64,000 nucleotides of DNA from Saccharothrix deserti (GCF_009769385.1 NZ_VKAB01000011.1:310001-374000); one strand, 5' to 3'; numbered from the stretch's first letter, positions 51,590-60,039 are shown. Notes: generated from the letters alone by a model not told the origin. Made by a program: numbers and translations.

Positions 51590-53968
51590 TCACGCGCAGG
51601 CCAGCCGGGCGTCGGCCCAGTCGGCGTGGTCGAAGTTGCGGCCGTCACCGCCGGAGGTCTCGCCGTTCGACTGGTCCCGTTCGACCGGACCCCACCCGTT
51701 GCTTTCACTCATGAACGGCAGGTCGCTCACGTACTGGGCGCCGGTGGGCACCGGAGGTGGCACGAACGCGCGAACCGCCTTCTCCACGTGCACCCGGGGG
51801 TGTCCCGGCGCGCGGAACTCGGCGAAGACCGGCACGTCGACCGTTCCCACCGGGCTGTCGTCGCCGACCCGCACGGTCCACCGACCGTTGACGGTCTCGC
51901 CCGCCCTCAACGTCCGCCGTTCGACGGCGGCACCGGTCACCGTCCAGCCGACAGGCGCGGCCGCGGTGAGCACGACGTCCTCGACGGTGGTGTCGGCCGT
52001 GAAACTCCCGGTGACCTCGAACGTCGACCCCTTCGCCGCGTCCACGGGATCCGCCGGCGTGACGGTGAGCGTGGTCGTCGGCACCGGGACGACCGGCCGG
52101 TCGCACGTCAGCAGACCGGGCAGGTACGGGCAGATCACCGCCGCGAACCCGCCGTTGCGCGGCACCTCGACCTCCAGCGCCGCCGACGACCGCACGATCC
52201 GGCTCTCCCGCCGCACGTCACTGCGGCCCTCGCCGTCACGCACCACCTCGACCAGCCACCGGCCGGCGCCCAGGAAACCCAACGACGCCCGCAGCGTGCG
52301 CGGATCACCGGCCGCCACCGCGCCGACGAACCAGCGGTTGCCGGAACGGCGCGCGACCACCGCGTGATCAGACGGGGCGCCGTCCAGCAGCCGGGTCTCG
52401 TCCCACACCGTCGGCACCTGGTTCAGGTAGCGCAATGCCTCCGGGAACCGCTCGTACGCCTCCGGCTTGTCGGCGAAGTGCGTCCACCCCGACTCGTAGA
52501 GCACCGGCAACGCGACCTCGTGCGCGACCGACGCCTCCTTCGTGCCGACCTCCAGGGACACCGGCGTGTAGTCCATCGACCCGACCACGTTGCGGGTGAA
52601 GAACTGCACCGGGTTGTTCGCCGCGGGCGGGAAGTTCTCCGCGCCGCGCACCGCCTCCATCGTCATGACGTGCGGCCACGTCCGGGCCAGGCCGTGCGGG
52701 ATGGTCGAACCGTGGAAGTTCACCATCAGGCGCAGCTCGGCGGTCTTCGCGAGCACCGCGTCGTACCACTGGTAGCGGGCCTGGGAGTCGGACTCCATGA
52801 AGTCCAGCTTCACGCCGCGAGCACCCCAACGCGCGACCTCGGGCAGGACGGAGTCGCGCTCGGCCGGCGTGTCCAGGTCGGACCAGCGGAACCACAGCAG
52901 CACCTCGACGCCCTTGGCGCGGGCGTACCGGATCAGCTCCGGCACCCACGCGTCCTGCCACCCCTCGTCCACCAGCACGTACTGCCAGCCGTTGCGGGCG
53001 GCGAAGTCCACGTACTGCTTCTGCCGCTCGAAGTTCCCGGGGCTGGAGTGCTCGCTCAACCACGACCACGCGACCTTGCCGGGACGCACCCACGACGTGT
53101 CGGTGAACCGGGCGGGTGACGCGAGGTCGTCCACCAGGGTGGACTGGCTCACCGTCGCGAGGTCGCCCACGATCGCGGTGCGCCACGGCGTGCGCAGGCC
53201 GTCCGCCGAGGTGATCCGCTCGTCCGCGAGCACCACCCGGTAGTCGGTCGACCCGGCGGCGTGCCGCAGCCTGCTGCCCGGATACCGGCCGTCCACATCG
53301 GACTCCGTGAGCAGCGCGTAGTCGTCGCCGACCTGGAACAACGACGGGTGGCCGAAGTCGCCGTCCGCCGTGCCGTCCGCCGTGGTGCGCACGCGGTTCG
53401 CCTCGTACCAGGCGTTGTAGGGCAGCAACCAGGCCGGGACGTCCGGTGCCGACTCGATCCCGGCCGGCAGCTTGAACGACGACGCCTCGCCGGTCACCGT
53501 CACCGGGCCGGGCACGACGTACCGGTAGGCCACGCCGTCGGGCGCGACCCGGACCACCAGGTCCAGCCGTGCGCCGCCGGTGCCTTGGAAGCCGAGCGTG
53601 GTCTCGGTCATGCGGGCGTGCCGGTTGAGCCGCTTGCCGGTCGTCATCGAGTACCGCTCGGTGACGAGCCGGTCCGTGCGGCCGACCGCCCGGAGGTCCT
53701 CGGTCAGGTCGGCGTCCGTCGTGTGCAACCCGATCGGCGACGGCGCGAGCACCACGCGACCGTGCCGCGAGACGCCGAACGTGAGGCCGCCGGTGGCGGG
53801 GTCGAGGGTCACCTGGGCGGCCACCGACGTGGTGCCGGGAGCGGTGATCACCCACTGCCCGGGTGCGGCGGCCACCGCGGGCGTGGGTAACAGGCCGGCC
53901 AGGACCGAGCACAAGACCACGGACAGGACGAAGATCCGCCGTCTGATCACGCCGCGAAGCGGTGACAT
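51590..53968 (-). CDS. Secreted GH97 alpha-glycosidase with collapsed NPCBM domain
   Basis: A 792-residue exported enzyme with signal peptide (FVLSVVLCSVLAGLLPTPAV). The N-terminal beta domain leads to the barrel with WSWLSEHSSPGNFERQKQYV, LVDEGWQDAW, GVKLDFMESDSQARYQWY and TMEAVRGAENF, characteristic of GH97 alpha-glucosidases and alpha-galactosidases. A NEW3-like domain follows at about 640-730. The final NPCBM/NEW2 module begins normally (QYVSDLPFMSESNGWGPVER) but runs straight into its own C-terminal end (NFDHADWADARLACA), lacking the core. The ATG at 53968 has a GGAG site. Confidence 0.88.
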   Translation of the reverse strand: MSPLRGVIRRRIFVLSVVLCSVLAGLLPTPAVAAAPGQWVITAPGTTSVAAQVTLDPATGGLTFGVSRHGRVVLAPSPIGLHTTDADLTEDLRAVGRTDRLVTERYSMTTGKRLNRHARMTETTLGFQGTGGARLDLVVRVAPDGVAYRYVVPGPVTVTGEASSFKLPAGIESAPDVPAWLLPYNAWYEANRVRTTADGTADGDFGHPSLFQVGDDYALLTESDVDGRYPGSRLRHAAGSTDYRVVLADERITSADGLRTPWRTAIVGDLATVSQSTLVDDLASPARFTDTSWVRPGKVAWSWLSEHSSPGNFERQKQYVDFAARNGWQYVLVDEGWQDAWVPELIRYARAKGVEVLLWFRWSDLDTPAERDSVLPEVARWGARGVKLDFMESDSQARYQWYDAVLAKTAELRLMVNFHGSTIPHGLARTWPHVMTMEAVRGAENFPPAANNPVQFFTRNVVGSMDYTPVSLEVGTKEASVAHEVALPVLYESGWTHFADKPEAYERFPEALRYLNQVPTVWDETRLLDGAPSDHAVVARRSGNRWFVGAVAAGDPRTLRASLGFLGAGRWLVEVVRDGEGRSDVRRESRIVRSSAALEVEVPRNGGFAAVICPYLPGLLTCDRPVVPVPTTTLTVTPADPVDAAKGSTFEVTGSFTADTTVEDVVLTAAAPVGWTVTGAAVERRTLRAGETVNGRWTVRVGDDSPVGTVDVPVFAEFRAPGHPRVHVEKAVRAFVPPPVPTGAQYVSDLPFMSESNGWGPVERDQSNGETSGGDGRNFDHADWADARLACA

Positions 53969-54039
53969 CGTTGTCAACTCCCAGTGCCGGTCGCGCCGAG
54001 TGGTTTGGACCACCATCGTCAGTGTCGGTCGAGCGGCGG

Positions 54040-54086
54040 GTCAAGGTCATCGACCGGACAGGTTTTGTCCTGGTGCGGACCTTGAC
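54040..54086. promoter_or_regulatory. Concentric double palindrome with outward -35 hexamers
   Basis: Outer arms GTCAAGGTC (54040-54048) and GACCTTGAC (54078-54086) and inner arms GGACA (54056-54060) and TGTCC (54066-54070) share one centre at 54063. The outer arms carry outward-facing TTGACC (toward GH97) and TTGACA (toward the AI-2E gene). Good -10 elements are not clear. Confidence 0.55.
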
Positions 54087-54174
54087 ACGGCGTGGGTGAC
54101 ACGATCGGCGCAACCGCCTCTGGCAGGCTGCCGCACAGGCGCCGCAGGGCGCCGCCGTGGAGGGATGGGACGAC

Positions 54175-55353
54175 GTGAGCGCTCGAGACCGCCGCTGGAC
54201 AGATCGCGGTGAGGCCATCGGACACGCAGTGACCTGGATGGCGCGCTGGAGCACCCGCATGGCGCTGGTCGCGATCGGCTTCGTGCTGGTGTGGGTGCTC
54301 ATCGGCAAGCTCTGGGTGGTGGTGATGCCGGTCTTCATCGGCCTGCTGATCACGACCGTGCTGTGGCCGCCCGCGAGGTGGCTGCGCTCGCGCGGCGTGC
54401 CGCCCGCCTTGGCCGCGACGATCGTGCTGCTCGCCGGACTGGCCGTGCTCGGCGGCGTGCTGGTGTTGATCACGACGTCGATCGTCTCCGGTGTCCCCGA
54501 TATCGCGGAGAGCGCCAGCAGCGCTCTCCAGCAGGCCGGCGCCTGGCTGGCCGGTCCGCCGCTGAACCTCGCCGACAGCCAGCTGGACCAGTTGCTCCAG
54601 CAGGGGACCGAGCAGTTGCAGTCCAGCATCGGCTCCATCGCGGACAGGCTGCTCGCCGGTGTCGGCACGGTGACCTCCGGCGTCATCACCGGCATCCTCG
54701 CGCTGCTGCTGGCGTTCCTGTTCGTCAAGGACGGACCCCGGTTCACGCCGTGGCTGCGCGGCGTGATCGGCGAGCGCGCGGGCGGGCACGTGACGATCGT
54801 GCTGGACCGGGTGTGGACCATGCTGGGCGGCTACATCCGCACGCAGGCGGTCGTGAGCCTGGTCGACGCGGTGTTGATCGGCCTCGCTCTGGTGGTGCTG
54901 GGCGTGCCGCTGGCCGTTCCGCTGGCGGCGTTGACGTTCCTCGGTGGCTTCGTGCCGATCGTCGGCGCGTTCATCGCGGGCGCCCTGGCCGTTCTCGTGG
55001 CGCTGGTCAGCAACGGCCTGACGGCCGCGGTGATCATGCTGGTGGTCGTGTTGGTGGTGCAGCAGGTGGAGGGGAACGTGCTCCAGCCGGTCCTCCAGGC
55101 GCGGAGCCTGCGCCTGCACGCCGCGGTCGTGCTGCTCGCCGTGACGGCGGGCGGCAGCCTTTACGGCATCGCCGGCGCGTTCCTCGCGGTGCCGGTGGTC
55201 GCCACCGCCGCGGTCGTGCTGCGGTACCTGGGTGAGGTCATCGACCGGCACTCCGCGCCCGAACCCGTCGTACCGGACCGTCCGGACGAGCGTGACCCCG
55301 AACCCGTGCCCAGGGTCGAGCCCGACGTGCCGGGGATGTCCGGCGGCGCGTGA
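54175..55353 (+). CDS. AI-2E transporter-family membrane protein
   Basis: A 392-residue protein of the AI-2E/PerM superfamily with about seven helices. Typical segments are LWVVVMPVFIGLLITTVLWP, LLLAFLFVKDGPRF, GYIRTQAVVSLVDAVLIGLA, ALTFLGGFVPIVGAFIAGAL and VVLVVQQVEGNVLQPVLQAR. Substrates vary in this family (autoinducer export, ions, antiporters), so the name is not a function. A Pro/Glu-rich tail ends the protein. The GTG at 54175 has GGAGGGA 9 bases upstream. It converges with the stress-protein gene, with 1 bp between. Confidence 0.87.
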   Translation: MSARDRRWTDRGEAIGHAVTWMARWSTRMALVAIGFVLVWVLIGKLWVVVMPVFIGLLITTVLWPPARWLRSRGVPPALAATIVLLAGLAVLGGVLVLITTSIVSGVPDIAESASSALQQAGAWLAGPPLNLADSQLDQLLQQGTEQLQSSIGSIADRLLAGVGTVTSGVITGILALLLAFLFVKDGPRFTPWLRGVIGERAGGHVTIVLDRVWTMLGGYIRTQAVVSLVDAVLIGLALVVLGVPLAVPLAALTFLGGFVPIVGAFIAGALAVLVALVSNGLTAAVIMLVVVLVVQQVEGNVLQPVLQARSLRLHAAVVLLAVTAGGSLYGIAGAFLAVPVVATAAVVLRYLGEVIDRHSAPEPVVPDRPDERDPEPVPRVEPDVPGMSGGA

Positions 55354-55354
55354 G

Positions 55355-56068
55355 TCAGCGCATGGCGTCGGCCCGCCGACCACCGGTGGGCCGGCGGACG
55401 CCGCCCGGTTCGCTGGGAGCGCGGTGTGCGATCAGGACGGGACATCGGGAGTGGTGGAGCGCGGTGCGGGCGGTCAGGCCGCGGTCGCTCAGCACGAGCA
55501 GGTCGGTGTCGGCGTAGCGGGCCAGTGCCTCGTTCGGGTGCATCGGCGCCAGCACGGACGTGTGCCGGACACCGCGCAACGCCTGGTCGGCGTGCGCCAC
55601 CGGGCGGTCCGGCGCGTCGGCCCGCACCGGCAGCGGCGGAGCGGCGTGCAGCACGCGGAGTGCGGCGCGTCGGCGCCCGGCGAGGTCGGCCGCGCGAGCC
55701 AGCGCCAGGTCGTCGCGTTCGTCGCCGGTGACCAGCGCCGTGATGCGGTGGTGCTCACCGTCCAACGCCTCGGGCGTGCCGCGCACCACGACGATGTCGC
55801 ACGCGGCGTGCCAGACCAGCGGCAGGACGAGCGGGCTCAAGCCGAACGGCGTGCGGTTGCCGCCCCGGTGCGCCACCACGACCAGTTCGGCGCGGGCACT
55901 GGCCAACAGCAGGTCGTGCACCTGGTCGGACGTCGGCGGGTGCACCTCCAGCGGCGCGCCGATCAGGGAAGCGTGCGCCGTCGCCCAGCGGAGCGCGGCG
56001 TCGCCCCACGCGGAGCCGTCGCCCGCCACGACCACCGGCGGGGGAGTGGGAGTCGCCTGGTTGCTCAT
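55355..56068 (-). CDS. Tandem universal stress protein-like protein
   Basis: A 237-residue cytoplasmic protein made of two USP-like halves. The first starts PPVVVAGDGSAWGDAALRWA and includes ARAELVVVAHRGG and VWHAACDIVVVRG; the second contains ITALVTGDERDDLALARAAD, DTDLLVLSDRGLTAR and RCPVLIAH. The glycine-rich ATP-binding motif at the end of each half is incomplete, so nucleotide binding is doubtful. The ATG at 56068 follows GGAGGT. It is divergent from the HxlR gene. Confidence 0.8.
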   Translation of the reverse strand: MSNQATPTPPPVVVAGDGSAWGDAALRWATAHASLIGAPLEVHPPTSDQVHDLLLASARAELVVVAHRGGNRTPFGLSPLVLPLVWHAACDIVVVRGTPEALDGEHHRITALVTGDERDDLALARAADLAGRRRAALRVLHAAPPLPVRADAPDRPVAHADQALRGVRHTSVLAPMHPNEALARYADTDLLVLSDRGLTARTALHHSRCPVLIAHRAPSEPGGVRRPTGGRRADAMR

Positions 56069-56163
56069 ACCTCCACGATCCGCCGACAGCCGGTGCTGCG
56101 ACAGTGTTCGACGCCATCTCCGGGCCGGTGGCGGCATCGGTTGCCTCGTTTGACCCGAACGGG

Positions 56164-56177
56164 TGAAAGCGCTCCCA
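56164..56177. promoter_or_regulatory. CebR-like half-perfect site
   Basis: TGAAAGCGCTCCCA matches the CebR palindrome TGGGAGCGCTCCCA at 12 of 14 positions. It lies between the divergent stress-protein and HxlR genes. With no cellulose gene adjacent it may be chance. Confidence 0.3.
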
Positions 56178-56190
56178 GTGTGGGCGAGTA

Positions 56191-56207
56191 AGTTTCTTGA
56201 TGAAACT
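56191..56207. promoter_or_regulatory. Palindromic operator before the HxlR gene
   Basis: AGTTTC, five bases, GAAACT: a perfect 6-bp inverted repeat ending 18 bp before the HxlR start, in the AT-richer part of the gap. It fits autoregulation by the dimeric HxlR protein. Confidence 0.6.
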
Positions 56208-56225
56208 CATGCTTATCATGCGCGG

Positions 56226-56699
56226 ATGCTCCGACGCACATACGACGACCAGCTCTGCTCGATCGCACGCACACTCGAGGTCGTCGGTGAGCGGTGGACG
56301 CTGTTGATCGTGCGGGACGCCCTGTCGGGTGTCACCCGATTCGACGGTTTCCTCACCTGTCTGCCGATCGCGCGCAACGTGCTCAGCGACCGCCTCAACG
56401 GCCTGGTGCAGCACGGCGTCCTGGAGCGGGTGCAGTACCAGGACCGGCCGCCGCGCCACGAGTACCGGTTGACCGCCAGGGGGCGTGAGCTGACTTCGGT
56501 GCTCCTGGCACTCATGGAGTGGGGCGACCGCCACGTGCCGAACCCGACCGGCCCGCCGAGCGTGGCGGAGCACGTGGGCTGCGTCGGCACCGTTCACACG
56601 CGGGTGGTCTGCGACTGCTGCGACGAACGGCCGCCCGCGGCCGAAGTGGTCACGCGGCCAGCCGGCGCTGCCACAACACCAAGACCGGCGGGAGGATGA
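56226..56699 (+). CDS. HxlR-family transcriptional regulator
   Basis: A 157-residue winged-helix regulator. The family core runs from CSIARTLEVVGERWTLLIVR through FDGFLTCLPIARNVLSDRLN to the wing RPPRHEYRLTARGRELTSVL. The tail has extra Cys (CGVG-like GCVGTV; VVCDCCDERP), which may sense redox or metal. The ATG at 56226 is chosen; an in-frame start at 56163 overlaps the operator. Its 3-prime end overlaps the convergent DUF4345 gene by 50 bp. Confidence 0.88.
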   Translation: MLRRTYDDQLCSIARTLEVVGERWTLLIVRDALSGVTRFDGFLTCLPIARNVLSDRLNGLVQHGVLERVQYQDRPPRHEYRLTARGRELTSVLLALMEWGDRHVPNPTGPPSVAEHVGCVGTVHTRVVCDCCDERPPAAEVVTRPAGAATTPRPAGG

Positions 56700-57024
56700 G
56701 TTCGACGCCGAGCAAGACCACCATCAGCCCGTGCGGCTGTCCGGTGTCCAGCCACGACACGATCCGCGCCAGGCCGCCGACGAACACGGCGGCGCTCACG
56801 AAGCGCAGCACCGTCGTGGCTTCACGGACGCGTGGCACCACCGACAGCATCGCCACCCCGATCGCCAGCCACATCACCGCGAAGAACCGGTAGTTGCTGT
56901 CCAGCGTGGGCACCGCTTCCGGGCTGCCTGGCAGCAGTACGGCGGGGCCGAACACGACTTCCAGCAAGCCGGTGCCCGCGACGAAGAGCCCGAGCACCAC
57001 CAAGACCGCCTGAAACGCCTTCAC
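56650..57024 (-). CDS. DUF4345-type small membrane protein
   Basis: A 124-residue protein with four hydrophobic helices (AFQAVLVVLGLFVAGTGLLE; FFAVMWLAIGVAMLSVVPRV; VSAAVFVGGLARIVSW; GLMVVLLGVELILPPVLVLW). The motif LDSNYRFFAVMWLAIG marks DUF4345, of unknown function. It lies 58 bp downstream of the TetR gene and is its probable target by co-transcription. Convergent overlap with HxlR. Confidence 0.82.
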   Translation of the reverse strand: MKAFQAVLVVLGLFVAGTGLLEVVFGPAVLLPGSPEAVPTLDSNYRFFAVMWLAIGVAMLSVVPRVREATTVLRFVSAAVFVGGLARIVSWLDTGQPHGLMVVLLGVELILPPVLVLWQRRLAA

Positions 57025-57082
57025 CTCGACACCACTTGTTCCTCTCCGGGTCGGTCGGTTGAGGCATGTCGTCTTGAACCGG

Positions 57083-57634
57083 TCACGTCTCCCGCGGGTG
57101 GTCTGGTGCGAGCCGCATGGTGAGCGCGTAGACCTCGCGCAGGTCGTCCGAGCCGACCGGTGGCAGCACGTGCCCCGCCCCGACCAGCACGAGGTACAGC
57201 AGGTTGGCCATCGCGGCGGCTTCGGTCGCCGGCCCGCCGAACTCGGCCCACACCGTGCGCACGTAGGAGATCCGCACCTGGTCCACCCGTTCCTGGACCG
57301 CGCGCACCTCCGCGTCCTGCATCGCCCACGCGCGTATCGCGGGTTCGAGCGTCGGCCTGATGTCGTCGTCCAGCACCATGCCGATCAACCGCTCGACCTT
57401 CTCCCGCGCCCCACCACCGCCTCGCTCGACCTGGTCGATGTAGCCGGTGGCGCAGACCGCCTCGAAGTGCGCGAGCAGGTCGCTCTTGAACCCGGACATG
57501 CCTTTGAAGTGGTGGTAGAACGAGCCCTTCGTGACGCCGAGCCGTCCGCTCAACCGCTCGATGGTCAGGGCGGGCGCCCCGTCCTCGGCCAGCACCACCA
57601 ACCCGACGTCCAGCCAGTCCCGCTTGCTCACCAC
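57083..57634 (-). CDS. TetR-family transcriptional regulator
   Basis: A 183-residue regulator. The N-terminal helix-turn-helix is LTIERLSGRLGVTKGSFYHH, the classic TetR recognition helix. The ligand domain (VERLIGMVLDDDIRPTLEPA onward) is of unknown specificity. GTG at 57634 or 57631 is the start. A 17-bp palindrome 11 bp upstream is the likely autoregulatory operator. Forms an operon with the DUF4345 gene. Confidence 0.9.
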   Translation of the reverse strand: MVSKRDWLDVGLVVLAEDGAPALTIERLSGRLGVTKGSFYHHFKGMSGFKSDLLAHFEAVCATGYIDQVERGGGGAREKVERLIGMVLDDDIRPTLEPAIRAWAMQDAEVRAVQERVDQVRISYVRTVWAEFGGPATEAAAMANLLYLVLVGAGHVLPPVGSDDLREVYALTMRLAPDHPRET

Positions 57635-57644
57635 GACTCGACCG

Positions 57645-57661
57645 TACCATACGGTATGGTA
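57645..57661. promoter_or_regulatory. TetR operator
   Basis: TACCATAC and GTATGGTA, 8-bp arms around a single G, form a perfect palindrome between the TetR start (57634) and the response-regulator stop (57685). Its place right before the TetR gene fits autorepression. Confidence 0.75.
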
Positions 57662-57684
57662 TGTCGCCGGTCGGCAGGCGTGTG

Positions 57685-58347
57685 TCAGACGTCCCTCGGG
57701 ATCAACCCGGCTTCGTAGGCGACGATGGCGGCCTGCACGCGATTGCGCAGGTCCAGGCGCTTGAGGATCGCGCTGACGTACACCTTCACCGTCCCCTCCA
57801 CGACATGGATGCGCTTCGCGATCTCCCCGTTGGACAGACCGGCTCCGACCAGTCCCAACACCTCCCGTTCCCGCTCCGTCAACACCGCCACCCGCTCGGC
57901 GGCCCGCAGTCGCGGCCCACCGCCGGACAGGTGGTCGACCACCCGCCGCGCCACCAGGGGGGAGAGGTAGGCGGCCCCGGCCGCCACCGCCCGCACCCCC
58001 GCGATCAACTCGTGCGGATCACCGGTCTTCAGCACGAACCCGCTCGCACCCTCGCCCAGCGCGCGGGTGATGTACGAGTCCTCGGCGAACGTGGTGAGGA
58101 TCAGCGTCGCCGTCCCGCCGCCGGCCCGCTTGATCTCCGCCGCCGCGTCGAGCCCGGTCAGCCCCGGCATCCGGATGTCGAGCACCGCGACATCCGGTCG
58201 GTGCCGCAGCACCAGGTCCACCGCCGACCGGCCGTTGTCCGCCTCGGCCACGATCTCCACGTCCTCGGCCGCCGCCAACACCGCCCGCACCCCGACCCGC
58301 ACGATCGCCTCGTCATCGGCGAGCACCACCTTGATCATGTCGGGCAT
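57685..58347 (-). CDS. NarL/LuxR-family response regulator
   Basis: A 220-residue two-component regulator. The receiver domain has the acidic pair VVLADDEA, phospho-Asp in VAVLDIRMPG and conserved Lys in VLKTGDP. The C-terminal LuxR helix-turn-helix is LTEREREVLGLVGAGLSNGE followed by IAKRIHVVEGTVKVYVSAIL. The start can be ATG 58347 or 58338. The histidine kinase gene lies 6 bp upstream on the same strand, giving a cognate pair. Confidence 0.93.
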   Translation of the reverse strand: MPDMIKVVLADDEAIVRVGVRAVLAAAEDVEIVAEADNGRSAVDLVLRHRPDVAVLDIRMPGLTGLDAAAEIKRAGGGTATLILTTFAEDSYITRALGEGASGFVLKTGDPHELIAGVRAVAAGAAYLSPLVARRVVDHLSGGGPRLRAAERVAVLTEREREVLGLVGAGLSNGEIAKRIHVVEGTVKVYVSAILKRLDLRNRVQAAIVAYEAGLIPRDV

Positions 58348-58353
58348 CCTGCC

Positions 58354-60039
58354 TCACGGGTCGCGGACGATCAGGTCCTTGGCCACCAGCACGCCGTCGC
58401 GGAAGCACACCCGGTACCGGTCGTGCCGGCGCTCGTCGAACGGGTTCGGGTGCGTGCTGTAGAGCCGGCACGTCGACCGCTCCGGCCCGCCGCCGGTGTC
58501 GTCCGTCCGCGTCTGGGGCGGCAGCACGTCGGCGACCTCCGCCTCCGACTGCCCCACCCGCAGCTCGGCGAACCGGGCGGGGGTGAGCGTCGAAGCGGCG
58601 GCGTCGTACACCAGGTACCCGACCACGCCGACCACGATCACCGCCGACACCCCGACCGCGAGCCGCATCGCACGCCGCGAGTTCCGCTGGACCCGCGCCT
58701 GCGCCCGCAGCCGCAGGAGCGGCGTCATCGCGTCTGCCGGCCGTTCCGACGCGGGCCGGTCCGGGAGCTGGGCGACCACCTCGAACCCGCCGTCCTCGAC
58801 CCAGCGCACGGTCAGCTGCCCGCCCACCAGCGCCACCCGCTCGGCCAACCCGAGCAGCCCGCGCCCGCCGCCCGCCGTTCGCGGCACGGCCGCTCTGCCC
58901 GGCCCGTTGGACACCCGCACCTCGGTGCCTCCGTCGGACCGGTCGAGCGACACGGACACCGACGCGCCCGACGCGTGCTTCATCGCGTTGGTGATCGCCT
59001 CGGTGACGACCCGGTGGATCGTCCGGGCGATGACCGGATCACGCGCCACCGCACCCCGCACCTCCAGCTCGACCCGCAACCCGGACCGCCTGGCCCGTTC
59101 CACCACCTCCTCCACCGATTCGATCGCCGTGCCCCAGTCGGAGCGCAGCAGCCGCACCACGTCCGCCAGCCGCTCGGCCGCCGCCGTCACCCCGGCCCGT
59201 GCCTCGCGCACCGCGTCCCGGTGCTCCGGCGGGAGCGTCGGGCTGACCTCCAACGCCCCGACCTGCAACGCGGCGTGCGCCAACTCGTGCCCCACCAGGT
59301 CGTGCATCTCAGCGGCAAGCCGCGCCCGCTCGTGCGCCCGCGCCTCCGCCGCGTCCCGCTCCAGCAACGCGGCCCGGTCCCACCCCGCGCCGATGAACTC
59401 CGTGTACCCGCGCCGATACCGCCCGAGCGCCCACGGCACGACGGCCAGCGCACCGAGCGCCGCCACCGCCGCGATGGCGGTGTCCGGCCCGGCACCTGCG
59501 GCAACCGTCGCCACCACGGCCCCGACCGCGCCGACGGCCAACGTCACCACGCCCCGCTGCTCGTGGTCGGCGTTCCGACCGGCCACCAGACTCAGCGTGG
59601 CCATCCCGCCGCCCGTCGCCAGCAGGGCGATCGTCGTGTCCGCCCTGACGTGCAGGAAGAAGCTCACCTCCCACGTCGCGACCGCGAGCACGAGGGCGGT
59701 GACCGGCCGGTGGCGGACCAGCACGAGCAGCCAGAAGAACACCACCAGGTACGCCGCCGTCTCCCACCGGCCGAGACGTTCCGGCTGCGACGTGCCTGAC
59801 GCCCACATCAGCGGGAAGGACGTGGCGGACCAGAGGAGCAGTGCGCGCAGTCTCGGCTTGGGTTCGATCGTCCGGTTCCTTCCACTAGCGGGTCGGTGGG
59901 TCGGCCGCCGTGGCGCGTGTCCGAACAGGACGGTCGACCCCGCCTGCTTCGACCCCGCCTGCTTCGACCCCGCCTGCTTCGACCCCGCCTGCTTCGACCC
60001 CGCCCGCTTCGACCGTAACGGGCTGCAACGGTTGTCCAC
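58354..60039 (-). CDS. Sensor histidine kinase with N-terminal repeats and C-terminal SmpA-like tail
   Basis: Up to 561 residues. After five SKQAG-type repeats (residues 14-33) come four or five helices, the HisKA_3 box RLAAEMHDLVGHELAHAAL, and a HATPase (ITNAMKHASGASVSVSL; GGGRGLLGLAERVALVGGQL). Unusually, a further helix (AVIVVGVVGYLVYDAAA) and a 75-residue tail follow, starting ARFAELRVGQSEAEVADVLP, like SmpA/OmlA (BamE) domains, with two Cys. The GTG at 60039 overlaps the PAP2 gene by 155 bp. No better start is visible before the first helix. Confidence 0.82.
   Translation of the reverse strand: MDNRCSPLRSKRAGSKQAGSKQAGSKQAGSKQAGSTVLFGHAPRRPTHRPASGRNRTIEPKPRLRALLLWSATSFPLMWASGTSQPERLGRWETAAYLVVFFWLLVLVRHRPVTALVLAVATWEVSFFLHVRADTTIALLATGGGMATLSLVAGRNADHEQRGVVTLAVGAVGAVVATVAAGAGPDTAIAAVAALGALAVVPWALGRYRRGYTEFIGAGWDRAALLERDAAEARAHERARLAAEMHDLVGHELAHAALQVGALEVSPTLPPEHRDAVREARAGVTAAAERLADVVRLLRSDWGTAIESVEEVVERARRSGLRVELEVRGAVARDPVIARTIHRVVTEAITNAMKHASGASVSVSLDRSDGGTEVRVSNGPGRAAVPRTAGGGRGLLGLAERVALVGGQLTVRWVEDGGFEVVAQLPDRPASERPADAMTPLLRLRAQARVQRNSRRAMRLAVGVSAVIVVGVVGYLVYDAAASTLTPARFAELRVGQSEAEVADVLPPQTRTDDTGGGPERSTCRLYSTHPNPFDERRHDRYRVCFRDGVLVAKDLIVRDP

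Noticed and set aside
59936..60010. Short regular repeats considered as a CRISPR array
   Set aside because: Units are 15 bp and contiguous with no spacers, lie inside two coding frames, and no cas genes are present.
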